Source of the DNA: an uncultured Sutterella sp.
Lineage (GTDB): Bacteria; Pseudomonadota; Gammaproteobacteria; Burkholderiales; Burkholderiaceae_F
Reading direction: 5' to 3'
Length of the DNA stretch: 18,797 nt
Assembly (NCBI GenBank): GCA_902477615.1
Contig: CABSHY010000008.1
Span: forward strand, 1-18,797
In this document: one piece after another, positions 7,660 to 13,553 of the stretch
Layout: each line of letters begins with the position of its first letter
Position numbering within the stretch: position 1 is the first letter of the stretch
Notes under the pieces: model-generated
Seen by the model: the letters and a program-made list of their open reading frames with translations, nothing else
Database searches by the model: none
Told to the model about the DNA's origin: nothing
Position numbers and translations under genes: made by a program

Positions 7660-9006
7660 ATGTCGACTTCTACGATCACGCGATCCGTTTGGGGATCGCG
7701 TTTGGGCTTTATTTTAGCCAGTGCCGGCTCCGCGGTCGGTCTCGGTGCCATTTGGAAATTCCCATACATGGCTGGCACCAATGGCGGTTCTGCCTTCATT
7801 CTCCCCTACATCTTACTGACCATTGCGGTGGGCCTCGTTGTGATGCTCATTGAAATGTCTCTTGGCCGTGCTGCGCGTGGTGGCCCTGCACGCGCCCTTC
7901 CTCATTTTGGTGGCAAACACTGGAGCATTGTCGGCGTCATCAGCGTCTTGGCGGGCTTTCTTATCATGGCCTTTTACCAAGTGATCGGCGGCTGGTGCTT
8001 AAACTATTTTGTCGATGCCCTCATGGGGCAAGGCCTCATTAGCGATACATCTAAACTTGGTGGCGCCTTTGATCAGTTTGTCACCAACGGCCCCAAAGTC
8101 ATTGGCATGCAAATTTCATTCCTGCTTTTAAGCGTTGCAGTCATCGCCTTTGGTGTTGAAAAGGGCATCGAGCGCATCTCCAAAATTTTGATGCCGATAC
8201 TCTTTCTTTTAATGCTTTTGCTAATCGTTCGTGGTTTGACGTTGCCTGGCGCTTGGGCAGGTGTCGACTTCATGTTTAAGTTTGACCCTTCCGTTTTTAA
8301 TGGCGACTCCCTTTTAAACGCCTTGGGCTTTGCCTTTTTCTCGCTCTCCTTGGGCTCTGGTTCCATGATGAACTATGGCTCCTACTTAAGTGACGATGTC
8401 AACCTTCCAACGTCTGTTGCGTGGATTACGTTCTTGGCTGTCATTGCAGCAATTTTGGGCGGTTTGATGATTATGCCCGCCGTGTTTGCCTTTGGATTAA
8501 ATCCGGCAGCAGGCCCCGGTTTGACGTTTGTAACGATGCCTGCGGTCTTTGCGCAATTGCCCTTTGGACAATTCTTTGCCATCTTGTTTTACGCCTGTTT
8601 AACGGTGGCCGCATTGACGAGCGCCATCAGCATGATTGAGATGAGCGTGCAATTCTTGGTTGATCAATACAGATTAGCTCGTAAGCAAAGTATCCTAGTC
8701 ATAACTATTGTTTTGGCCGCAATTGGGGTAATCTGCTCATTGAGCTTCAGCACCTTATCTGATGTGAAATTTGCGGGTAGAACATTTTTCGATTTACTCG
8801 ACTACCTCACCAGTAATATTGGTATGCCGATTGGAGCGATGGGTATTGCTATTGTAGGTGGCTACTTAGCTTGGCCCACAATGAAAGACCAATTACAAAC
8901 GGTTCGCCCCATGAATACGACACTTTTGAACATCATTGCGTTTTCAATTCGATTTATCGTGCCCTGCGTGATTGTTGTCATCGCACTCGCAGGGCTACTT
9001 GGTTAA
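7660..9006 (+). CDS. NSS-family sodium-dependent amino acid transporter, copy 3
   Basis: 448-residue LeuT-fold transporter, three residues longer at the N-terminus than LeuT up to TM1. ATG at 7660 follows CAGGA about 8 bases upstream; an in-frame start at 7600 has no such support and would add 20 residues. Features: R8 and W11 of the cytoplasmic gate, GLGAIWKFPY at 27-36 (Ala at the Na1 Asn position, Lys at the gate Arg position), FYQVIGGW with the substrate Tyr in TM3, FFSLSLGSG in TM6, TM7 Na1 position Ala, Na2 Thr-Ser in AALTSAIS, and DLLDYLTSN with the outer-gate Asp. By eye it is closest to copy 4 (shared RGLTLPGAWAGV, PFGQFFAILFY), so the pair is probably a local duplication. From about base 8670 on, codon choice shifts toward AGA, CTA, ATA and GTA. 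Confidence 0.9.
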   Translation: MSTSTITRSVWGSRLGFILASAGSAVGLGAIWKFPYMAGTNGGSAFILPYILLTIAVGLVVMLIEMSLGRAARGGPARALPHFGGKHWSIVGVISVLAGFLIMAFYQVIGGWCLNYFVDALMGQGLISDTSKLGGAFDQFVTNGPKVIGMQISFLLLSVAVIAFGVEKGIERISKILMPILFLLMLLLIVRGLTLPGAWAGVDFMFKFDPSVFNGDSLLNALGFAFFSLSLGSGSMMNYGSYLSDDVNLPTSVAWITFLAVIAAILGGLMIMPAVFAFGLNPAAGPGLTFVTMPAVFAQLPFGQFFAILFYACLTVAALTSAISMIEMSVQFLVDQYRLARKQSILVITIVLAAIGVICSLSFSTLSDVKFAGRTFFDLLDYLTSNIGMPIGAMGIAIVGGYLAWPTMKDQLQTVRPMNTTLLNIIAFSIRFIVPCVIVVIALAGLLG

Positions 9007-9042
9007 GCATCTAAAAGAGCTTTCCATCTGATGTCTTCTCCA

Positions 9043-9073
9043 GGCAGAGAAAAATGTCTTGTTTTTCTCTGCC
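9043..9073. repeat. Perfect 12-bp hairpin between NSS copies 3 and 4
   Basis: GGCAGAGAAAAA (9043-9054) pairs perfectly with TTTTTCTCTGCC (9062-9073), loop 7 bases. It is 37 bases after the copy 3 stop and 83 bases before the copy 4 start. No T-run follows the stem on either strand, so it is not a classical intrinsic terminator. It may protect the 3' end of the upstream mRNA, or be a remnant or binding site. Confidence 0.65.
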
Positions 9074-9155
9074 GACAAGTCTCTCATCATTAAAAATTTG
9101 ACTGCTATTTATCAGTGTTTACGCAGTCTTTGCCCCTTAAAAGAGGTAATTTATC

Positions 9156-10484
9156 ATGGCTAAACGTGACTTATGGACGTCCCGTCTCGGGTTCATTCTC
9201 GCGAGTGCCGGCGCTGCTGTCGGCCTTGGTGCAATCTGGAAATTCCCCTACATGGCCGGTACCAACGGTGGTGCTGCCTTTATCATTCCCTACATTGTCT
9301 TTTGCTTTACGATCGGGATGTTCTTGCTCTTAGCGGAACTTGTTGTGGGTCGCGCAGGCCGTGCAGCCAGTATTAAGAGCATGATCCGTGTCGGTAAGTC
9401 TCGCCCTTGGGGGATCTTCGGCCTCATCGGTGTGCTCACGGGCTTTTTCATTTTGACGTTCTACTCCACCGTGGGCGGTTGGTGCGTGGCCTACGCCGCT
9501 GACGCCATGATGGGTAACGGGCTGGTCACCGATTTAAGTCAATTAGGTAACTACTTCGGTCAATTCATCGGTAATCCCCTCTTGGGCATCTTCTATCAAT
9601 TAATCTTCATGTTGATGACGGCCGGTACTGTTATCTTTGGCGTGCAACGCGGGATTGAACGCTTAGCCAAATATTTGATGCCCACGCTTTTCATCTTGAT
9701 GTTGGTCTTGATCATTCGTGGCTTGACGCTTCCTGGCGCCTGGGCCGGTGTCGAATTCATGTTCAGTTTCAACTGGGAAGACTTCAATGCCGACTCCCTT
9801 TTTAACGCCATGGGTTTCTGCTTCTTCTCCTTGTCCGTGGGTGCCGGTACGTTGATTGTTTACGCCTCTTACTTGTCTGATGGTGCTGACCTTCCGCGCT
9901 CGACGGCTTGGATTGCGTTCTTAGGCATTATCGCCGCCCTCTTAGGCGGCTTAATGGTGATGCCGCCTGTGTTTGCTTTCGGTCTTGAACCGACGGCAGG
10001 CCCCGGCTTAACGTTCGTGACGATGCCTGCGGTGTTCGCTCACATGCCCTTTGGCCAATTTTTTGCCATTCTCTTTTATGTCTGCTTGATTGTGGCGGCC
10101 TTAACGAGCTCGGTGAGTATTTTCGAAGCCGTCACGGCTGCTTTAAATGACATCAACATTCCGCGTCGCACGGCCGTTCCCGTTGTCTTTGTTTCTATGA
10201 TGGCCGTGGGTGTTTTCTGCACGATGTCCTTTGGTCCTTTGGCTGACTTCAAGATTTTCGGCAAGACCATTTTCGACCTCTTGGATTACTTAACGAGTAA
10301 CGTCGGGATGCCGGTCACCGCCTTAGGTTTGGCCATCATTGCCGCTTGGGTCAACTGGAAAGAAACGCACAAGCAATTAACGAGTGCACAAGGTCTTTCG
10401 CCTTGGATGCTTAACCTCATCCGTATCGGTATCGGTGTGATTTCCCCGATTGTGATTTTGACGGTTGTTCTTCGTAGCATTTAA
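9156..10484 (+). CDS. NSS-family sodium-dependent amino acid transporter, copy 4
   Basis: 442-residue LeuT-fold transporter; AAGAGG at 9141-9146 supports the ATG at 9156. Numbering is one less than LeuT in TM1: R4 and W7 (cytoplasmic gate), GLGAIWKFPY at 23-32 with Ala for the Na1 Asn and Lys for the gate Arg. TM3 FYSTVGGW keeps the substrate Tyr, TM6 is FFSLSVGAG, the TM7 Na1 position is Gly, TM8 AALTSSVS keeps the Na2 Thr-Ser, and ALND keeps the gate Asp. DLLDYLTSN provides the outer-gate Asp. Closest by eye to copy 3. A terminator shared with the converging amidase gene follows. Confidence 0.9.
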   Translation: MAKRDLWTSRLGFILASAGAAVGLGAIWKFPYMAGTNGGAAFIIPYIVFCFTIGMFLLLAELVVGRAGRAASIKSMIRVGKSRPWGIFGLIGVLTGFFILTFYSTVGGWCVAYAADAMMGNGLVTDLSQLGNYFGQFIGNPLLGIFYQLIFMLMTAGTVIFGVQRGIERLAKYLMPTLFILMLVLIIRGLTLPGAWAGVEFMFSFNWEDFNADSLFNAMGFCFFSLSVGAGTLIVYASYLSDGADLPRSTAWIAFLGIIAALLGGLMVMPPVFAFGLEPTAGPGLTFVTMPAVFAHMPFGQFFAILFYVCLIVAALTSSVSIFEAVTAALNDINIPRRTAVPVVFVSMMAVGVFCTMSFGPLADFKIFGKTIFDLLDYLTSNVGMPVTALGLAIIAAWVNWKETHKQLTSAQGLSPWMLNLIRIGIGVISPIVILTVVLRSI

Positions 10485-10500
10485 AAATCTTAAACATTGC

Positions 10501-10534
10501 AATGGGCTACTTCGATGAGAGGTAGCCCATTTTT
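10501..10534. terminator. Terminator between NSS copy 4 and the converging amidase gene
   Basis: AATGGGCTAC (10501-10510) pairs perfectly with GTAGCCCATT (10522-10531), followed by T-rich sequence on the + strand. It lies between the convergent 3' ends (10484 and 10547) and may stop both transcripts, better on the + strand. Confidence 0.85.
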
Positions 10535-10546
10535 ACATCGGCACAA

Positions 10547-11629
10547 CTATTTAATCGTCATCACTTCAATCGGCTGCTCATTCACACGATCCAACGGCAT
10601 CACCTGATATTTCACTTTGGCAAAATTGATGTTTTTCAATTCCACCGAGCGGATTTGATAATTGGTATCGGTCTTGTAATAGAAAACGCCATTGGTCATA
10701 TCTATGGCACTTGTCCACTGTGTCGCACTGATCAAATCCGTCTTTTCATCAGAATTTTTTAATTCCAACCCAATCGGGATTTCGAAGCTATTTAAGATCG
10801 TGAAACTATAGAGAACAGCGTCCTTAGCTTTTGCCAATTTTGGCGCCGTGCTTTGCATGTAAGCCGCTCGAACAAAGCGAGCAGGTGGCGTAATGTCTCC
10901 AGGAATCCCCAGCATGCCGGCGCCCATGCCAAATTGACTCAGTTTGACACCACTCCAGTCGACTGATTCCGCTTTCCCAGTTTTGAGGTTTAAAAAGTTG
11001 TTGAGATTTTTTAAGTGCCACGGAAAGTCCGGCGAATTGGTCAGAACGCCAATGGGATTATCAAAAATCTTGATTTTCCCATCGATGGATTCAATCACAA
11101 TCTGCCGACCACTTTTATCGGCGACACGGTAATGCACCGTTCCGGCCTCAGGAATAAGGGCTGCCAAACGCACGGATTTAATGCCTCGTTTAACGGCATC
11201 GATGGAATCGAAATTTCCTAACAGCCAACCGACAAACTGCATATCTGAGAGCGTCTGAGCGCGACTCTTGGCTTGGTAAGCGGGATACTCGCCATAGCCT
11301 GGAAAGAAGAATAAACCCGCTGAAAGCCCCTTTTCGTTAATTCCTTCGACAACAAACGTTTCTTCTTCAATCGACACACCGACAAAGCCCAACGAATTTG
11401 AATACTTCATGCCTTGGCCGTGCGCCGTATGCGTTTGCACCATACGCCCGCGAGGAGAGATGACGAGTTGGCTATTGAGTTTGCTGTCGCCCCACTCAAT
11501 CGTTCGAGCCACAATCTGGGCTTTATCTTCAGAGGACAAAGCAATACCGGTACAGGCTTGCGCCGAGGCGCCTAACACCAAACCGAAAAGCACGGAATAC
11601 TGGAAACACTTTTGAAAAAATTCTGACAT
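10547..11629 (-). CDS. Exported choloylglycine hydrolase / penicillin V acylase family amidase
   Basis: 360-residue Ntn-hydrolase of the linear amide C-N hydrolase family (PF02275), whose members cleave conjugated bile salts, penicillin V or N-acyl homoserine lactones. Start: ATG at 11629 with GGAG 7 bases upstream; the frame extends to 11785 but without RBS or signal-peptide logic. Residues 1-25 form a Sec signal peptide ending ASAQA, so cleavage exposes Cys26 as the N-terminal nucleophile. Other expected active-site residues are R42 and E45 in ARTIEWG, N98 in GINEKGL, N198 in LTNSPDF and R251 or R254 in ARFVRAAY. Glu45 stands where the Firmicutes bile salt hydrolases have Asp. It is not a lipoprotein, as no lipobox precedes the Cys. 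Location should be periplasmic or secreted. Substrate cannot be decided from sequence; bile salt, penicillin V-like or other N-acyl amides are all possible. Confidence 0.85.
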   Translation of the reverse strand: MSEFFQKCFQYSVLFGLVLGASAQACTGIALSSEDKAQIVARTIEWGDSKLNSQLVISPRGRMVQTHTAHGQGMKYSNSLGFVGVSIEEETFVVEGINEKGLSAGLFFFPGYGEYPAYQAKSRAQTLSDMQFVGWLLGNFDSIDAVKRGIKSVRLAALIPEAGTVHYRVADKSGRQIVIESIDGKIKIFDNPIGVLTNSPDFPWHLKNLNNFLNLKTGKAESVDWSGVKLSQFGMGAGMLGIPGDITPPARFVRAAYMQSTAPKLAKAKDAVLYSFTILNSFEIPIGLELKNSDEKTDLISATQWTSAIDMTNGVFYYKTDTNYQIRSVELKNINFAKVKYQVMPLDRVNEQPIEVMTIK

Positions 11630-11737
11630 TGAAAAACTCCTGACTATCAAAAATTCTGAAAAACACTCATCCACTATAGACCGTATTGTCTTGAAAAAGG
11701 CTAACTGATACTTCTCCTCACATGTTTCTGAGAAGCC

Positions 11738-11784
11738 AAAAAAATGGGACATCACGTTGTCAAAATTTGACTCGTGATATCCCA
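11738..11784 (-). terminator. Intrinsic terminator of the terC transcript
   Basis: TGGGACATCACG (11745-11756) pairs with CGTGATATCCCA (11773-11784) with one mismatch. On the minus strand the stem is followed by seven T (the A-run at 11738-11744). It lies downstream of terC on its strand and upstream of the amidase gene, so it separates the two minus-strand genes. Bases 11630-11737 should hold the amidase promoter; I see only an isolated TATAGT-like box (minus strand, 11673-11678). Confidence 0.8.
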
Positions 11785-11791
11785 CTTTTAC

Positions 11792-11812
11792 GTCACCAAA
11801 ATCATTGGTGAC
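11792..11812 (-). repeat. Second hairpin directly after terC
   Basis: GTCACCAA (11792-11799) and TTGGTGAC (11805-11812), 8 perfect pairs, loop 5 bases, 8 bases after the terC stop codon and just before the main terminator. Tandem hairpins suggest mRNA 3'-end protection or a backup terminator. Confidence 0.6.
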
Positions 11813-11820
11813 TAAGGATG

Positions 11821-12546
11821 TTATTCGCTCTTAGAAACGTCAATCGAGCCTTTCTTGCGGCGAGCCATAACGAGCTGAGCAAGAGCAACCACAGCGACAG
11901 CACCGATAGCAGCGGCACCGTAGTGAACAACCGGCGTTTGCGGGAGGTAGTCAGCAATGAAGATATCACTTGCCAACAAACCGCCACCGATCCAACCCAA
12001 GAGTGCACCACCCAAGGTGATGATGATCGGGAAGCGATCAAAGAGCTTCAAAATCACTTGGCTACCGAACACAATGAAGGGCACGCTCACCACGAGACCG
12101 AAGATAATCAAGGCCGTTTGATGGTCAGCATGAGCGGCTTGCGCAGCACCGGCAATACCAATCACGTTGTCGATACTCATCACCAAATCAGCCACGATAA
12201 TCGTCTTAATGGCAGCCAAAAGACGCGTACTGCCTTCGATGTGCTTTTCATCCTCATCGTGCGGAACCAAAAGCTTGACACCGATCCAAATCAACAAGAG
12301 ACCGGCCACAAATTTGAGCATCGGCAAACTTAACAGGTAGACGGCGCAGGTAATGAGCACAACGCGCAAAGCGATAGCCCCAAACACGCCCCAGAAAATA
12401 CCTTGACGGCGTTGTTGCGGCGGCAAATTACGACATGCCAAAGCAATCACCACGGCATTATCACCACCCAACAAAATATCAATCATGATGATCTGAGCTA
12501 CGGCGCCCCAATGCATCGTCGTGATAATCTCAGTCAACCATTCCAT
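11821..12546 (-). CDS. TerC-family integral membrane protein, YjbE subfamily
   Basis: 241-residue multi-pass inner-membrane protein of the TerC family (PF03741). Members of the YjbE group are frequently controlled by the yybP-ykoY manganese riboswitch and are thought to export Mn2+ or load it onto exported proteins. Seen: two acidic membrane motifs, D23 with LLGGDN at 25-30 and AD120 with SID126-N127, separated by a charged cytoplasmic loop (HDEDEK at about 96-101). ATG at 12546 is preceded by AAAGGAA at 12556-12562 on the minus strand. The 69 bases between scpA and this gene are too short for the known riboswitch and show none of its features, so regulation here must differ or come from further upstream. 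Metal specificity is inferred from family. Confidence 0.85.
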   Translation of the reverse strand: MEWLTEIITTMHWGAVAQIIMIDILLGGDNAVVIALACRNLPPQQRRQGIFWGVFGAIALRVVLITCAVYLLSLPMLKFVAGLLLIWIGVKLLVPHDEDEKHIEGSTRLLAAIKTIIVADLVMSIDNVIGIAGAAQAAHADHQTALIIFGLVVSVPFIVFGSQVILKLFDRFPIIITLGGALLGWIGGGLLASDIFIADYLPQTPVVHYGAAAIGAVAVVALAQLVMARRKKGSIDVSKSE

Positions 12547-12584
12547 AATGAAAAGTTCCTTTGTTCAAACGTAAAAATAAATAT

Positions 12585-12602
12585 TTGTGTCAACGGACAC
12601 AA
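12585..12602 (-). terminator. Short hairpin after scpA, possible weak terminator
   Basis: TTGTGTC (12585-12591) and GACACAA (12596-12602) form a 7-bp stem with a 4-base loop. On the minus strand AT-rich sequence with a T5 run follows. Read-through into terC is plausible. Confidence 0.5.
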
Positions 12603-12615
12603 TTTAGAACGTATT

Positions 12616-13482
12616 TTAAAAAGAAAATGAGCCTTGTGCGCCCTTCTTTTTGCAACAATATATTGGTGCGTAGGGCGCTGCCTGAGTAATGCTAATTAGA
12701 CCTTCACGAGAAAGTTCCAAAATCGCTAAAAAACTCACCACTTTAGCTTGCATCGTCGTCTGCTTTTGCACTAAATCGTCAAAACTCACAAAAGGTGCAT
12801 TTTCCACTTCACGAATCACCACCGACATGAATTCGTGAATCGAGAGTTCTTGTCGTGCCACAGTATGGTTAATCTTCAGATTGGCGTTTTTCATCACGCT
12901 CATCCACACACGGGCCAACTCTTGCGGCAACACCTCGGGTAACGGCGCCTCTTCTTCGGGCGGTTGCCCAATGTAGCCACGCCAGAAACCATCTCCCACG
13001 GTCGGCAAGGCATTCAATAGCTGCGCAGCCACCTGAATCTTTTCGTACTCTGCGACTTCTCGCAAAATACGTGCCGTTGGATCTTCTTCCTCTTCCCCGT
13101 CTTCGCTCGGTGCAACCGGTAAAAGCAGGCGACTTTTAATCATCATCAAGTCTGCCGCCATCACAAGGTAGTCACTCGCTAACTCCATGTTATGCACACG
13201 GATTTGTTCCACGTACTGCATGTATTGATCAGTGACCGCTGCAACCGAAATTTCCGTGAGGTCTAAGCGTTGCTTACGAATAAGGTAGAGTAAAAGGTCA
13301 AAAGGCCCTTCAAAAGACTCTAAAAAAAGCTTTAGAGCATCCGGCGGAATATAAAGATCCTCAGGAAACGTGAGCAACGCTTCCCCTTTCAAACGAGCCA
13401 CAACGGCCACGTCATCAAAAGAGGGCGTCATATCAGGAATCAATGACGGCTCAACGTCGATTAAAGGATTATTTTCTTTCAC
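12616..13482 (-). CDS. scpA: Segregation and condensation protein A (ScpA)
   Basis: 288-residue kleisin subunit of the Smc-ScpAB complex that compacts and segregates the chromosome; cytoplasmic. The N-terminal kleisin motif ESFEGPFDLLLYLIRKQ lies at about 55-71, followed by DLTEISVAAVTDQY and the Smc-neck-binding helices with DYLVMAADLMMIKSRLLLP. An acidic linker (EDGEEEED, 127-134) is followed by the C-terminal winged-helix region (FLAILELSREGLISITQ). The longest supported start is a GTG at 13482 with only a weak AGAG upstream; ATG at codon 18 is an alternative. scpB is not next to it; the neighbours are terC (69 bases downstream) and the malic enzyme gene, which lies downstream of scpA's start on the opposite side but is read in the same direction. 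Confidence 0.9.
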   Translation of the reverse strand: MKENNPLIDVEPSLIPDMTPSFDDVAVVARLKGEALLTFPEDLYIPPDALKLFLESFEGPFDLLLYLIRKQRLDLTEISVAAVTDQYMQYVEQIRVHNMELASDYLVMAADLMMIKSRLLLPVAPSEDGEEEEDPTARILREVAEYEKIQVAAQLLNALPTVGDGFWRGYIGQPPEEEAPLPEVLPQELARVWMSVMKNANLKINHTVARQELSIHEFMSVVIREVENAPFVSFDDLVQKQTTMQAKVVSFLAILELSREGLISITQAAPYAPIYCCKKKGAQGSFSF

Positions 13483-13496
13483 AGATGATCTCTAAA

Positions 13497-13530
13497 ACGA
13501 GCTTGAGGCGGTCTGTGCCGCCTCAAGTTT
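13497..13530 (-). terminator. Terminator of the malic enzyme gene
   Basis: CTTGAGGCGG (13502-13511) pairs perfectly with CCGCCTCAAG (13518-13527), loop TCTGTG. On the minus strand it lies 26 bases after the malic enzyme stop, with a short T4 run a few bases beyond the stem. Confidence 0.78.
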
Positions 13531-13553
13531 CATTCCTTGCTTAAAACAAAGAA

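Noticed and set aside
11545..11629. Lipoprotein signal on the amidase because a Cys follows the leader
   Set aside because: The residues before the Cys are SAQA, not a lipobox. The family uses this Cys as the catalytic N-terminal nucleophile, so modification would inactivate it.
11630..11785. 52-residue N-terminal extension of the amidase
   Set aside because: It would bury the signal peptide and lacks an RBS. It also runs through the terC terminator and the likely promoter region.
11818..12333. A 171-codon open frame on the + strand opposite terC
   Set aside because: It is low-complexity, polar, His/Asp/Gln-rich antisense of a membrane protein gene, which itself has clear TerC motifs and an RBS.
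12547..12615. yybP-ykoY manganese riboswitch upstream of terC
   Set aside because: The gap is only 69 bases and contains only a 7-bp hairpin and AT-rich sequence; the conserved riboswitch core is not visible.
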